A stretch of 64,000 nt of DNA from Parafrankia irregularis. GTDB taxonomy: Bacteria > Actinomycetota > Actinomycetes > Frankiales > Frankiaceae. The notes beneath the pieces are model-generated. The model searched no databases and was not told the origin of the DNA. It saw only the letters and a list, made by a program, of their open reading frames with translations. The stretch is from positions 1 to 64,000 of the forward strand of contig NZ_FAOZ01000002.1 of NCBI RefSeq assembly GCF_001536285.1. The letters are read 5' to 3'. Below are positions 1 to 9,449 of this stretch, in pieces. A program made the translations under genes and the position numbers. The number at the start of each line of letters is the position of its first letter. The stretch's first letter is position 1.

Positions 1-1
1 T

Positions 2-1756
2 CTCGCCGCGCTGGAAAGCGACTCGAAGAAGGTCGGCACCCAGGGCGACGGGCTCGATTTCGCGCTGCTCGTCGACGGGCTCGCCGCGGAACGCGAACAG
101 GGCATCACGATCGACGTCGCCTACCGGTTCTTCTCCACCGAGCGGCGTAAGTTCATCGTCGCGGACACCCCCGGGCACGAGCAGTACACCCGGAACATGG
201 TGACCGGCGCGTCCACCGCCGACCTCGCCGTGATTCTCGTCGACGCCCGCCGGGGTGTGCTCACCCAGACCTGCCGGCACAGCTATCTGGTGTCGCTGCT
301 GGGAATCCGCAAGGTCGTCCTGGCGGTGAACAAGCTCGATCTCGTCGGATACTCCAAGGAGACGTTCGACGCCATCGAGGCGGACTACCGCCAGTTCGCC
401 ACCCAGATCGGCCTCACCGACATCGTCGCGATCCCGATGTCGGCGCTGCGCGGGGACAACATCACCGAGCTGAGTCCGAACATCCCCTGGTACACCGGGC
501 CGACGCTGGTCGGGCACCTGGAGACCGTGGAGATCGCCGACGATCTGCACGCCGGCCCGTTCCGGCTGCCGGTGCAGTGGGTCAACCGCCCGAACCTGGA
601 CTTCCGCGGCTTCTCCGGCCAGATCGCCGGCGGCAGCGTGCGTCCCGGCGACCGGGTCCGGGTGCTGCCGTCGGGCCAGGAGAGCACCGTCGAGCGGATC
701 GTCACCGCCGACGGCGACCTCGACGAGGCGATCGCCGGCCAGTCGATCACCCTCACCCTCACCGACGAGATCGACGTCAGCCGCGGTGACATCATCGCCA
801 CCGCCGGCGACCCGCCGGGCATCGCCGACCAGTTCGAATGCCACCTGGTCTGGATGAGCGACGAGCCGATGCTGCCGGGCCGGCCCTACCTGCTCAAGAT
901 CGGTAGCCGGACCGCCAGCGTGACCATCGCGCAGCCCAAGTACAAGGTCAACGTCAACACCCTGGAACGCACCGCGGCCCGCACGCTCGAGCTCAACGAG
1001 ATCGGCGTCGCCAACATCAACCTCGACCGGCAGATCCCGTTCGACCCGTACACGGCCAACCGTGACACCGGCGGTTTCATCCTCGTCGACCGCTTCACCC
1101 GGGCGACGGTGGCGGCCGGGCTGCTGCACTTCGCGCTGCGCCGCGCCGACAACGTCCACTGGCAGGCCGTCGAGGTCGACAAGACCGCGCGGGCCCGGCA
1201 GAAGGGCCAGCGGCCGGCGCTGCTGTGGTTCACCGGGCTTTCCGGCGCCGGCAAGTCGACGATCGCCAACCTCGTCGAGAAGCGCCTGCACGACCAGGGC
1301 TTCCACACCTATCTGCTGGACGGCGACAACGTCCGCCACGGCCTCAACAAGGACCTCGGCTTCACCGACGCCGACCGGGTGGAGAACATCCGCCGGGTCG
1401 CCGAGGTCGCGAAGCTGATGGTCGACGCCGGCACCATCGTCCTGGCCTCGTTCATCTCCCCGTTCCGGGCCGAGCGGCAGATGGCCCGCGAGCTGCTCGG
1501 CGCGGGCGAGTTCATCGAGATCTTCGTCGACACGCCGCTGTCGGTGGCGGAGTCCCGCGACCGCAAGGGGCTCTACGCCAAGGCCCGCCGCGGCGACCTG
1601 GTGAACTTCACCGGCATCGACTCGCCGTACGAGGCGCCGGAGAACGCGGAGATCGTGCTCGATGCCAGCGGGTCCGTCTCGGCCGAGGCCGCGGCCGAGA
1701 CGGTCGTGGACTACCTGCGCGGCACCGGCATCCTGACCCCACCGGAGGCATCGTGA
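2..1756 (+). CDS. cysNC: Bifunctional sulfate adenylyltransferase subunit 1 / APS kinase, 5' end outside window
   Basis: The reading frame is open from the first bases, so the gene starts upstream of the window; 584 codons are visible. The N-terminal part is an EF-Tu-like GTPase, with G3 [12 protein letters not shown] near codons 55-66 and G4 NKLD near codon 110. After the beta-barrel domains comes an APS kinase domain with P-loop GLSGAGKST near codon 413 and [15 protein letters not shown]. CysN with CysD makes APS from ATP and sulfate, driven by GTP hydrolysis; CysC phosphorylates APS to PAPS in the cytoplasm. cysD is expected just upstream. The stop overlaps the cysQ start as GTGA, indicating an operon. 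Confidence 0.96.
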   Translation, partial: LAALESDSKKVGTQGDGLDFALLVDGLAAEREQGITIDVAYRFFSTERRKFIVADTPGHEQYTRNMVTGASTADLAVILVDARRGVLTQTCRHSYLVSLLGIRKVVLAVNKLDLVGYSKETFDAIEADYRQFATQIGLTDIVAIPMSALRGDNITELSPNIPWYTGPTLVGHLETVEIADDLHAGPFRLPVQWVNRPNLDFRGFSGQIAGGSVRPGDRVRVLPSGQESTVERIVTADGDLDEAIAGQSITLTLTDEIDVSRGDIIATAGDPPGIADQFECHLVWMSDEPMLPGRPYLLKIGSRTASVTIAQPKYKVNVNTLERTAARTLELNEIGVANINLDRQIPFDPYTANRDTGGFILVDRFTRATVAAGLLHFALRRADNVHWQAVEVDKTARARQKGQRPALLWFTGLSGAGKSTIANLVEKRLHDQGFHTYLLDGDNVRHGLNKDLGFTDADRVENIRRVAEVAKLMVDAGTIVLASFISPFRAERQMARELLGAGEFIEIFVDTPLSVAESRDRKGLYAKARRGDLVNFTGIDSPYEAPENAEIVLDASGSVSAEAAAETVVDYLRGTGILTPPEAS

Positions 1757-2526
1757 GCACATCCCCGACCTCGGCCGCCAACCTGGCCGGCCTGGGCGGC
1801 CTGGCTGACCTGGACGACCACAGCCTCGCCGCGGCCCTCGCCGTCCAGGCCGGCACGCATCTGGTCGCCATCCGCGATCAGGGTGGCGCCGAGGGCGACC
1901 GGCAGTCGAACGAGCTGCTGCTGGCCGGGCTGGCGGCGGCCCGGCCAGCGGACGCCGTCCTCTCCGAGGAGAGCGCTGACAGCCCCGAACGGCTCCAGCG
2001 CGAGCGGGTCTGGATCGTCGACCCCCTCGACGGCACCCGCGAGTACGGCGAACCGCCCCGTGAGGACTGGGCCGTCCACGTCGCCCTCGCCGTCGGCGGC
2101 CGGGCAGTCCTCGGAGCCGTGGCGCTGCCGGCAGCCGGCGGTCTCGTCCTGCACACCGGCGAGCCCCCGGTGCTGCCGCCGCGGCAGCCCGGGCCGGTTC
2201 GCCTGGTCGTGTCCCGGACCCGTCCGCCGGCCTGCGTCGACCACCTGCTCAGCCGGCTGGACGCCACCCTGGTGCCGATGGGCTCCGCCGGGGCGAAGGC
2301 GATGGCTGTCGTACGGGGCGAGGCGGACGTCTACGCCCACTCCGGCGGCCAGTACGAGTGGGACTCCGCCGCGCCCGTCGCGGTCGCCGCCGCCGCGGGC
2401 CTGCACACCTCCCGCCTCGACGGCTCGCCGCTGGTCTACAACCAGGCCAACCCGTACCTGCCCGACCTGCTCATCTGCCGCCCCGAGCTGGCCGAGGACG
2501 TCCTCGCCGCGCTGGCCGACCAGTAG
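1753..2526 (+). CDS. cysQ: 3'(2'),5'-bisphosphate nucleotidase (CysQ, inositol monophosphatase family)
   Basis: The 257-residue product starts with GTG overlapping the cysNC stop, which implies translational coupling. Family metal-site motifs are present: an EES segment near residue 70, DPLDGTREY near 90-98 and WDSAAP near 203, with GSAGAKAM before the last. CysQ hydrolyses 3'-phosphoadenosine 5'-phosphate (and PAPS), clearing the by-product of PAPS use. This fits its place directly after the APS kinase domain. Length is normal for CysQ. Confidence 0.93.
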   Translation: MSTSPTSAANLAGLGGLADLDDHSLAAALAVQAGTHLVAIRDQGGAEGDRQSNELLLAGLAAARPADAVLSEESADSPERLQRERVWIVDPLDGTREYGEPPREDWAVHVALAVGGRAVLGAVALPAAGGLVLHTGEPPVLPPRQPGPVRLVVSRTRPPACVDHLLSRLDATLVPMGSAGAKAMAVVRGEADVYAHSGGQYEWDSAAPVAVAAAAGLHTSRLDGSPLVYNQANPYLPDLLICRPELAEDVLAALADQ

Positions 2527-2597
2527 CGGCGACCAGTAGCCCCTGCGCGGAGCACACCGCCGTCCGGGGTGGCGATCCGCACCAGGAGGCAATTCCG

Positions 2598-3536
2598 CTA
2601 CCCGCCGTGGCGGTACTTGCCGGGTGCGGTCCCGTAGCGGCGTTTGAAAGCGCTGGCGAAGGCGAATTCCGACGTGTAGCCGACCCGGGCCGCGATGTGG
2701 CTCAGCGGCGCGTCGGACTCTCGCAGTATCTGGGCGGCGGTGGTCATCCGCCACCAGGTCAGGTATTTCAGCGGCGGCTGTCCGACAAGGGAGGCGAAGC
2801 GCCGGGCGAAGGGCGCCCGGGACAGTCCTGCCTCGGCGGCCAGCGCCGCGACCGTCCAGGGCCGCGCCGGGTCGCGGTGTATGGCCTGTAGCGCGAGGCT
2901 GGTCGCCGGGTCATTGAGCGCAGCTGCCCAGCCGGTGGCGGGCTCGCATGTGGGCTGCTCGTCGAACCAGGTTCGCAGGATGTGGACCAGCAGGGTGTCG
3001 AGCAGTGCGGGGACGATGACGTCTCTGCCAGGACGGGGGTGCTCCAGTTCGGTAGCGAGCGCATCGACGGTGGAGCGTAGTTCGGGATGCCGCGTCAGAT
3101 GTGCAGGGAGGTGTACGAGCTCCGGCAGATCGCGCAGAAGCGGATGGGTCCGGGCCGGATCGACCTGGTAGGCACCGCAGAGCGTCACCGCAGCGGGGGC
3201 AGGCGTACGAGCAGGGGTGCCGACGGTGTCGGCGATGTGGCTCTCGAAAAGCCGCGGGTCGCTCGGATCGCAGGGGGTCGCATCCGGTGAGGTCTTCAGG
3301 CTGTCCGCCAGGGTGTGCCCGCGCCCGTGCGGCCGGAACACCACGTCCCCGGCGGCCAACGGCACAGGAACAGTGTCCGGCGCGACAAGCCAACACGGTC
3401 CCCGCATGATCACCTGAAAGCCGACGGAGCCGGGCACGGATCCGAACCGTTGTGCCCAGGGGGCGTGCCAGGTCACCCGCGCCGAACGCGGACGACCGGT
3501 ACGCATGACCGTGATCACGTCGCTGAGCATATCCAT
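2598..3536 (-). CDS. AraC-family transcriptional regulator with N-terminal cupin
   Basis: This 312-residue protein has an N-terminal cupin-like sensor (AraC-type cupin_6, residues about 1-190, with PLAAGDVVFRPHG) and a C-terminal double helix-turn-helix at about 210-310. The second HTH is followed by the family tail FAFASAFKRRYGTAPGKYR. It is divergent from the reductase at 3625 with 88 bp between starts, so it probably controls that gene and itself. No strong ribosome binding site decides between the ATG at 3536 and the one two codons later. The effector is unknown. Confidence 0.9.
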   Translation of the reverse strand: MDMLSDVITVMRTGRPRSARVTWHAPWAQRFGSVPGSVGFQVIMRGPCWLVAPDTVPVPLAAGDVVFRPHGRGHTLADSLKTSPDATPCDPSDPRLFESHIADTVGTPARTPAPAAVTLCGAYQVDPARTHPLLRDLPELVHLPAHLTRHPELRSTVDALATELEHPRPGRDVIVPALLDTLLVHILRTWFDEQPTCEPATGWAAALNDPATSLALQAIHRDPARPWTVAALAAEAGLSRAPFARRFASLVGQPPLKYLTWWRMTTAAQILRESDAPLSHIAARVGYTSEFAFASAFKRRYGTAPGKYRHGG

Positions 3537-3624
3537 CTGCGCAGTATTACCGGTGAGACGATCGAATATGAATCAGGCACTCCTGCGCATGGGCTGGACC
3601 GCGTTTTCGCCCTAGGTTCGATGT

Positions 3625-4545
3625 ATGCGCGCGATCCGCATTCATGGGTACGGAGACGCCTCTGTCCTCCGCCACGAAGACGTACCTCGCCCCGTTCCCG
3701 AACGGGGCGAGGTACTGATTCGCGTCGCCGCGACCTCCTTCAACCCATCCGAGATCGGGTTGCGTTCCGGGCTGCTGCGCTCCGTCTTTCCGCTGGAGCT
3801 GCCGCACGTCCTCGGCTGGGACGTCGCCGGAACGGTCGTCGAGGTCGGTAGCAACGTCCGTACGTTCACCATCCACGATCGAGTCATCGGCCTTCTCGAC
3901 AGCGGCGCCGCGGCCGAATACGCCGTTGCCCCGATCGAGACACTGGTACCGGCACCGACCTCGATCCCGCTCACCTACTCCGCGGCCATCCCCGTTGCCG
4001 GACTCACTGCCTGGCAGGCGGTTTTTGACCACGCCCACGTCACAACCGGCCAGCGGGTCCTTGTGAACGGCGCTGGCGGCGGGGTCGGTGGGTTCGCGGT
4101 CCAGCTCGCCAAGTACGCAGGAGCACACGTGATCGCGACGGCAAGCCCACGCAGTTCCGGAGCGGTCGGTCGCCTGGGCGCCGACGAGATCATCGACTAC
4201 ACCGCCTCACCCATTGCCGATCAGCTGGATGAGCCGGTCGACACGGTACTCAACCTCGCCGCGATCACCCGGCGGCAGGCCGATGCCCTGGCCCCACTGC
4301 TTCGTCCGGGCGGCATTCTCGTTTCCATCACCACCCCGATCGAACTGCCCACCGGCATTCCCGTGACAGTCAAGAACTTCGTGGCGCGCAATGACACCAG
4401 CCAGCTTGCCGAACTCGTCGCACTCGTCGACACCGGTGCGGTCCACATCGACGTCGCCGCGTACCGCCCCCTTGCCGACCTTGCCGCGGTACACCGCGAC
4501 GCCGAGTCCGGCCGCACCCGCGGCAAGATCATAGTTGTTCCCTGA
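3625..4545 (+). CDS. NADP-dependent zinc-free alcohol dehydrogenase / quinone oxidoreductase (MDR family)
   Basis: The 306-residue protein has a GroES-like N-terminal domain (GEVLIRVAATSFNPSEIG, VLGWDVAGTVVEVG) and a Rossmann domain whose dinucleotide loop GAGGGVGGFAVQLAK starts near residue 149. No structural-zinc cysteine cluster is visible, which places it with zeta-crystallin-type quinone oxidoreductases. Such enzymes reduce quinones or enones with NADPH. It pairs with the divergent AraC regulator. The substrate cannot be told from sequence. Confidence 0.9.
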   Translation: MRAIRIHGYGDASVLRHEDVPRPVPERGEVLIRVAATSFNPSEIGLRSGLLRSVFPLELPHVLGWDVAGTVVEVGSNVRTFTIHDRVIGLLDSGAAAEYAVAPIETLVPAPTSIPLTYSAAIPVAGLTAWQAVFDHAHVTTGQRVLVNGAGGGVGGFAVQLAKYAGAHVIATASPRSSGAVGRLGADEIIDYTASPIADQLDEPVDTVLNLAAITRRQADALAPLLRPGGILVSITTPIELPTGIPVTVKNFVARNDTSQLAELVALVDTGAVHIDVAAYRPLADLAAVHRDAESGRTRGKIIVVP

Positions 4546-4741
4546 GGCGCCCCAAACGACTGTAGGCGTGTGAGCGGGCCGCGATCGTGCGGGTTCATCT
4601 GCTCGTTGACCCAGGCGACGACGTCCGTCCCGGCTGTCGAGTCCCATGCGACTGATCGGTACGGATCTGTTCTCGTATCGCGATTTGTTGCGCGTCGTCG
4701 ACCGCGCGATTCCCGGCCGCCGCGGGATATCGGCCACCGCC

Positions 4742-5197
4742 TCAGGTGGGCTGCGCCGAACGGGCCACGATCTCGTCCGCGTGCCGGGCGATCCAGGCCA
4801 TCAGGGGTGCCATCTGGATCGCGAGATCGCTGCCAAGCTCGGTGAGGCTGTACTCCACATGTGGTGGGATGACGGGGAACGCCTCGCGGTGGACGAGCCC
4901 GTCCTGTTCGAGTGTCCGAAGGGTCTGGGCGAGCATCTTCTCGCTCACTCCCTGCACGGCGCGGCGCAGCTCACCCCAGCGCAGGGTGCGCTCGGCCAGT
5001 GTCAGCAGGACGAGGACGCCCCACCTGCTCATCACGTGATCCAGGACAGTCCTGGTCGGGCATGACGAGGGAAAGACGCCGTCCGCGAAGAAAGCCCGGA
5101 GTTCGTCGAAATGATCGCCGGTCGGTTCGGTGCCCCGGCTTGGTTTGCCGGCCTGGATCTGTCCGGCGGCTTGATCGGTGAGCTGAGTGCTAACCAT
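4742..5197 (-). CDS. HxlR-family winged-helix transcriptional regulator
   Basis: The 151-residue protein carries the HxlR signature: CPTRTVLDHVMSRWGVLVLLTL, then LRWGELRRAVQGVSEKMLAQTLRTLEQDGLVHRE and VEYSLTELG. The winged helix spans about residues 45-130. It is divergent from the NmrA protein at 5327, and a nested palindrome lies 6 bp upstream of its start codon, so autoregulation and control of the neighbouring redox genes are likely. HxlR proteins usually sense reactive aldehydes, quinones or other redox signals; the ligand here is unknown. Confidence 0.93.
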   Translation of the reverse strand: MVSTQLTDQAAGQIQAGKPSRGTEPTGDHFDELRAFFADGVFPSSCPTRTVLDHVMSRWGVLVLLTLAERTLRWGELRRAVQGVSEKMLAQTLRTLEQDGLVHREAFPVIPPHVEYSLTELGSDLAIQMAPLMAWIARHADEIVARSAQPT

Positions 5198-5202
5198 AAG
5201 GT

Positions 5203-5229
5203 CAGTACCTTACTTGAAGGTGGGTACTG
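5203..5229. promoter_or_regulatory. Candidate HxlR operator (nested inverted repeat)
   Basis: CAGTACC (5203-5209) and GGTACTG (5223-5229) form perfect 7-bp arms. Nested between them are ACCTT and AAGGT (5207-5211 and 5217-5221). The element lies between hxlR and the NmrA gene and overlaps the AAGG that would serve as the hxlR ribosome binding site. Binding there could block both hxlR expression and the divergent promoter. The assignment is by position and symmetry only. Confidence 0.55.
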
Positions 5230-5326
5230 TGCACTGGGAAGTGTCTGCGGGAGAGTCCGGGTGGGCGCGGACGCGCCCTGACAACGCAGCAGTGCGGCAA
5301 CGCAGACGCAGCCACCTGGAGATCTG

Positions 5327-6208
5327 ATGTCCCTCGTCGTTACCGGAACCGGCGGCAACCTCGGCCGCCTCGTCGTGGAGAACCTGCTCGCGCGAGGCGT
5401 CGACCCTCGGCGGATCGTTGCGGGAACGCGCGATGTCGGCGCGCTGTCGGCGCTGGCCGGGCAGGGTGTGGACGTCCGGCGGATCGACTTCGACGACGCG
5501 GCGTCGCTCACGGCCGGCTTCGCCGGCGCGGAGAAGGTGCTTATCGTCTCGGGGACGGACTTCGGCCGCCGGGTGGAACAGCACGTCGGTGCGGCCAGGG
5601 CCGCGCGCGACGCCGGCGCGGCGCTCGTCGCCTACACCAGCGCCCCCTACGCCGACACCACCGACCTGCAGCTGGCCGCGGAGCACCGGGGGACAGAAGA
5701 GGGCATCCGCGAGATCGGTGTGCCGTTCACCTTTCTGCGTAACGGCTGGTACTTCGAGAACTACACCAGCCAGATCCCGGTCTGGCTGGAGACCGGTGTG
5801 ATCGTCGGCAGTGCCGGTGAGGGTCGGATCAGCGCGGCGGCCCGGTCCGACTACGCCGAGGCCGCCGCCGCGGTCCTCGCCGGCGAGGGGCACGAGGGTG
5901 CTGTGTACGAGCTGGGCGGCGACACGTCCTTCACGCTTCCGGAGCTGGCCGAGCAGGTCGCCACGCACTCCGGCCGGGCGGTTGTGTACCGGGATGTCAC
6001 CCAGGCGGAGCTGGAGGCCGTCCTGACCGGTGCCGGTGTTCCCGCGCCCGTCGCGGCCGTCCTCGCCGACGCGGACCGGGCCATCAGCGCCGGGCGGTTG
6101 CTGATCACCACCGGTGACCTGGCTCGGCTCATCGGCCATCCGACGGCCCCGCTGGCCGACGCCGTGGCTGCCACCGTGGCCGACGCCACCGCGTCCGCAG
6201 CTTCGTGA
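5327..6208 (+). CDS. NmrA-like NAD(P)H-binding oxidoreductase (atypical SDR)
   Basis: The 293-residue protein begins with a Rossmann loop TGTGGNLG at residues 6-13 and continues with the NmrA/HSCARG layout, including YTSAPYADTTDLQLAAEH and FTFLRNGWYFENYT. A GGAG ribosome binding site precedes the ATG. These proteins either act as NAD(P)H-dependent azo/quinone reductases (QOR2-like) or as redox sensors. It sits downstream of the HxlR operator and just before an Old Yellow Enzyme, so the pair may handle electrophilic substrates under HxlR control. Confidence 0.9.
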   Translation: MSLVVTGTGGNLGRLVVENLLARGVDPRRIVAGTRDVGALSALAGQGVDVRRIDFDDAASLTAGFAGAEKVLIVSGTDFGRRVEQHVGAARAARDAGAALVAYTSAPYADTTDLQLAAEHRGTEEGIREIGVPFTFLRNGWYFENYTSQIPVWLETGVIVGSAGEGRISAAARSDYAEAAAAVLAGEGHEGAVYELGGDTSFTLPELAEQVATHSGRAVVYRDVTQAELEAVLTGAGVPAPVAAVLADADRAISAGRLLITTGDLARLIGHPTAPLADAVAATVADATASAAS

Positions 6209-6245
6209 CGGAACAGGGGGACCCGCACCAACCTTGAACCGCGGT

Positions 6246-7430
6246 GTGACTGTGTCCTCGAGCCCTGTCCCTGCAACGTCGAGCTCTGCGGCGACGAGCT
6301 CTTCCATCGTGGAGGCCAGCGCGCGCCTGTTGGACGGAACCGACGCGGCGCCGCTGTTCACGCCGTTCTCGCTGGCGGGCGTCGAGCTGGCCAACCGCTT
6401 CGTGATGGCGCCGATGACCCGCCAGCACTCCCCGGGTGGTGTGCCCGGCGAGGACGTCGCCGCCTACTACGCGCGACGGGCCGCGCACCTCGGCCTGATC
6501 GTGACGGAGGGCACCTACGTCGACCATCCCTCGGCCGGGACGAGCGACCGGGTGCCGCGCTTCTACGGCGACGACGCGCTGGCCGGCTGGCGCCGGGTCG
6601 TCGAAGCCGTGCACGGGGCCGGCGGGAGGATCGTGCCCCAGCTGTGGCATCTTGGGGCCGTTCGTGAGCCCGGGGCACCGCCGCATCCGCGGGCGCCGGT
6701 GCTCAGCCCGTCCGGCCTGCGGGCCGACGGCGCCGTGGCCGGGGAGCCGGCGACCACGGCGGAGATCGACGCGGTGATCGCCTCCTTCGCCCGTGCCGCG
6801 GCGGACGCGCGGCGGGTCGGTTTCGACGGCGTCGAGCTCCACGGTGCCCACGGCTACCTGCTGGACCAGTTCTTCTGGTCGCTCACCAACCGCCGCGTCG
6901 ACGGCTACGGCGGGAGCCTGTCTGGCCGGGCCCGCCTTGGGGCGGAGGTCGTTGCGGCGGTCCGCGGCGAGGTCGGCCCGGACTACCCGGTGATCTACCG
7001 GTTCTCTCAGTGGAAGGGCGGGCACTACGACGCGGTCGTCGCCGAGACACCCCACGATCTCGACACGCTGCTGAGCCCGCTCGTCGACGCCGGCGTCAGT
7101 GCCCTGCACGTGTCCACTCGCCGCTACTGGCTGCCGGCGTTCGACGACTCACCGCGCACCCTCGCGGGCTGGACGAAACGCCTGACCGGCCTCCCGACCA
7201 TCGCCATCGGTTCGGTCGGGGTGCCGACGGCCTTCCGCGGCGACCATGAGGGCGCGGCCGCGTCGCTGAGCCTCGCCCCGCTGCTGGAGCTGTTCGCCCG
7301 CGGCGAGTTCGACCTGGTCGGGCTCGGCCGGGCCGTGCTCTCCGAACCCGCCTGGACCACGAAACTGCGGGAAGGGCGCCTGGCGGAGATCCGTCCCTAC
7401 GACAAGGCGGACGAGACCCGTCTCACCTGA
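6246..7430 (+). CDS. NADH:flavin oxidoreductase, Old Yellow Enzyme family
   Basis: From the GTG at 6246 the product has 394 residues and a TIM-barrel OYE layout: VMAPMTR at about 53-59, substrate-binding HGAH (His199, His202), LDQFFWSLTNRRVDGYGGS, and a C-terminal FMN phosphate region (DLVGLGRAVLSEPAW). OYEs bind FMN and reduce activated C=C bonds with NAD(P)H. The residue pair is His/His, as in one subgroup, rather than His/Asn. Start choice is weak: GTG 6246, GTG 6252 and TTG 6234 are possible, and the first 35 residues are Ser/Ala-rich with no recognisable homology. Confidence 0.92.
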   Translation: MTVSSSPVPATSSSAATSSSIVEASARLLDGTDAAPLFTPFSLAGVELANRFVMAPMTRQHSPGGVPGEDVAAYYARRAAHLGLIVTEGTYVDHPSAGTSDRVPRFYGDDALAGWRRVVEAVHGAGGRIVPQLWHLGAVREPGAPPHPRAPVLSPSGLRADGAVAGEPATTAEIDAVIASFARAAADARRVGFDGVELHGAHGYLLDQFFWSLTNRRVDGYGGSLSGRARLGAEVVAAVRGEVGPDYPVIYRFSQWKGGHYDAVVAETPHDLDTLLSPLVDAGVSALHVSTRRYWLPAFDDSPRTLAGWTKRLTGLPTIAIGSVGVPTAFRGDHEGAAASLSLAPLLELFARGEFDLVGLGRAVLSEPAWTTKLREGRLAEIRPYDKADETRLT

Positions 7431-7665
7431 CGAGACCGTCTCACCTGAGGAACACCGCTGACGAGCACCGCCCGCGTGCTTTCCACCGGTACCTGGGCGG
7501 GTCGTGGCGGGGCCCGGGGGCTTCGCCTGAGTCCGCTGGTCGACAAGGCATTTCGCGTAGGGTCGAAGGTGGCAGACACTTCGTGCGGCCCACTTCATCC
7601 GGTTTGTGGTGGGCCACGCCGGCCGAGCAGGGTTACTGCCCGGCGGATGTCGGGGAGGGGACGCC

Positions 7666-8910
7666 GTGTCGGACTCGTTGGACCTTGGTGGCACACCGGC
7701 TTCGGGGGCCGGTGCCGCCTACGCCGGGGCTGCTGCCACGGGTGGCGTGCTGGAGCTGGTGCCGCCCGCCCCGGTGCCCGTCGTTGCCGACGACCAGGTG
7801 GACAGCATGGTCCCGCTCGACGAGGCGACCAAGGTGGCGCTGCGGGAGCGCGCCGCGGCGTTCGCGGCCGATCTCGCGGCGCAGGACCCGCGCAGCCCCG
7901 CCTTCCAGTCCAAGATCAACGACATCACCCGGATGGGTGAGCGGGAGATCGTGGCGAGCGCGCGGGTGTCCAGCCGGATGCTGGACCGGCCGGCGGCGGC
8001 GCTGCAGTCGAGCCGCGGGTCCCGGGGCGGTCGGGCCGGGGCGGACGCTCAGGCCCGGGTCGCCGGCACCCTGGTCGAGCTGCGCCAGACGGTCACCGAC
8101 CTCGATCCGGGGAAGGCGGACCTGAAGGGCGCCCGCAAGCTGCTGGGCGTGGTCCCGATGGGAAACAAGATCGCCCGCTACTTCCAGCGCTACCAGTCCG
8201 CGCAGAAGCAGCTCGACGCGATCATCGGCGCGCTTGGCTCGGGTCAGGACGAACTGCGCAAGGACAATGCGGCCATCGAGCACGAGAAGGCCACACTCTG
8301 GGCCGCGATGGGCAAGATCACCGAGTATGCCACGCTCGCTCGCGCCCTCGACAGCGCCGTCTCGGCCCGGATCGACCAGATCAGGATCACCGACCCGGCG
8401 ACGGCGGACGCCCTCACCTCCGACGCGCTGTTCCCCATCCGCCAGCGCCAGCAGGACCTGGTCACCCAGCTGGCTGTGAGCGTGCAGGGCTACCTGGCCC
8501 TCGACCTCGTCCGCAAGAACAACATCGAACTGATCAAGGGTGTCGACCGGGCGCAGTCCACGACCGTCGCAGCCCTGCGCACCGCCGTGATGGTGGCTCA
8601 GGCCCTGGCCAACCAGCAGCTGGTCCTCGACCAGATCACGGCGCTCAACGCGACCACCAACAACATGATCCTGTCGACGAGCGAGCTGCTGCGCCAGCAG
8701 TCCGGCCGCATCCAGGAACAGGCCTCATCCAGCACCGTGGACGTCGAGACGCTGCAGAAGGCGTTCGACAACGTCTTCGCGACGATGGACGCGATCGACA
8801 CCTACAAGGTCAAGGCGGTCGACAGCCTCGCGACCACCGTCGCCGCGCTGGAAACGCAGGTCGGCCGTTCGAAGGCCTACCTGGAGCGGGCCCACAACGG
8901 CGAGGGCTGA
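7666..8910 (+). CDS. telA: TelA-family toxic anion resistance protein
   Basis: This 414-residue, largely helical protein matches the TelA layout: DLDPGKADLKGARKLLG, IARYFQRYQSAQKQLDAIIGAL, long coiled-coil stretches, and RKNNIELIKGVDRAQSTTVAALRTAVMVAQAL. A GGGGAGGGG ribosome binding site precedes the GTG. TelA was named for tellurite resistance and is often linked to cell-envelope stress; its biochemistry is unsettled. It begins a three-gene run with a small protein and a TerD-like protein, which suggests a stress module. Confidence 0.9.
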   Translation: MSDSLDLGGTPASGAGAAYAGAAATGGVLELVPPAPVPVVADDQVDSMVPLDEATKVALRERAAAFAADLAAQDPRSPAFQSKINDITRMGEREIVASARVSSRMLDRPAAALQSSRGSRGGRAGADAQARVAGTLVELRQTVTDLDPGKADLKGARKLLGVVPMGNKIARYFQRYQSAQKQLDAIIGALGSGQDELRKDNAAIEHEKATLWAAMGKITEYATLARALDSAVSARIDQIRITDPATADALTSDALFPIRQRQQDLVTQLAVSVQGYLALDLVRKNNIELIKGVDRAQSTTVAALRTAVMVAQALANQQLVLDQITALNATTNNMILSTSELLRQQSGRIQEQASSSTVDVETLQKAFDNVFATMDAIDTYKVKAVDSLATTVAALETQVGRSKAYLERAHNGEG

Positions 8911-8957
8911 CCGGTGCCCGCCCCAGTGACGGCGGGCCCACGGCCAGGGCCGGAAGC

Positions 8958-9449
8958 ATGATCTTCCGGCGGCGTGGCGGGCGCGCCGAAGAAGACGCCG
9001 AACAGGACGCGCAGACGTCCCCCGCGGGGCGAGCAGCCGAGCTGCGCAAGGAGCTCGCGGCGATCGTCACCGGAGCGAACGCCGACGGGGGGCGGCTCCC
9101 GCCCGGCGCGGTGCCGACCGTGCGCGACATCGACGACGTCCTGCGGCCATTGCTGGTGTATGTCGAGGCCAGGTCGGCGAGCGACGAGGAGCTACGCTAC
9201 CTGACCATGATCGTCCGTGACTACCTGCCGCGGGCGCTCGACGACTTCCTGGCGCTGCCATCGCAGTACACCGACCGCCCGGGCATCACCGGGACGACCC
9301 CCGCCGAGGACCTGGTGCGCCAGCTGCAGCTCCTCGACGAGGGCGCCATCGAGCTCCAGGACTCCGTCTACTCCGGGGACGCCGCGAAACTGGCGATCCA
9401 GGCCCGGTTCCTGGAGGCGAAGTTCCGCCGATCGGATCTGGACTCTTGA
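8958..9449 (+). CDS. Small conserved protein linked to TelA, function unknown
   Basis: This is a 163-residue acidic, helical protein without a signal peptide or membrane segment. It lies 47 bp after telA and overlaps the start of the next gene (TTGA). In firmicutes TelA is accompanied by an XpaC-type protein; this product may fill an equivalent role, but I see no motif that proves homology. Central features are DIDDVLRPLLVYVEARSASD and DYLPRALDDFLALP. Confidence 0.75.
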   Translation: MIFRRRGGRAEEDAEQDAQTSPAGRAAELRKELAAIVTGANADGGRLPPGAVPTVRDIDDVLRPLLVYVEARSASDEELRYLTMIVRDYLPRALDDFLALPSQYTDRPGITGTTPAEDLVRQLQLLDEGAIELQDSVYSGDAAKLAIQARFLEAKFRRSDLDS

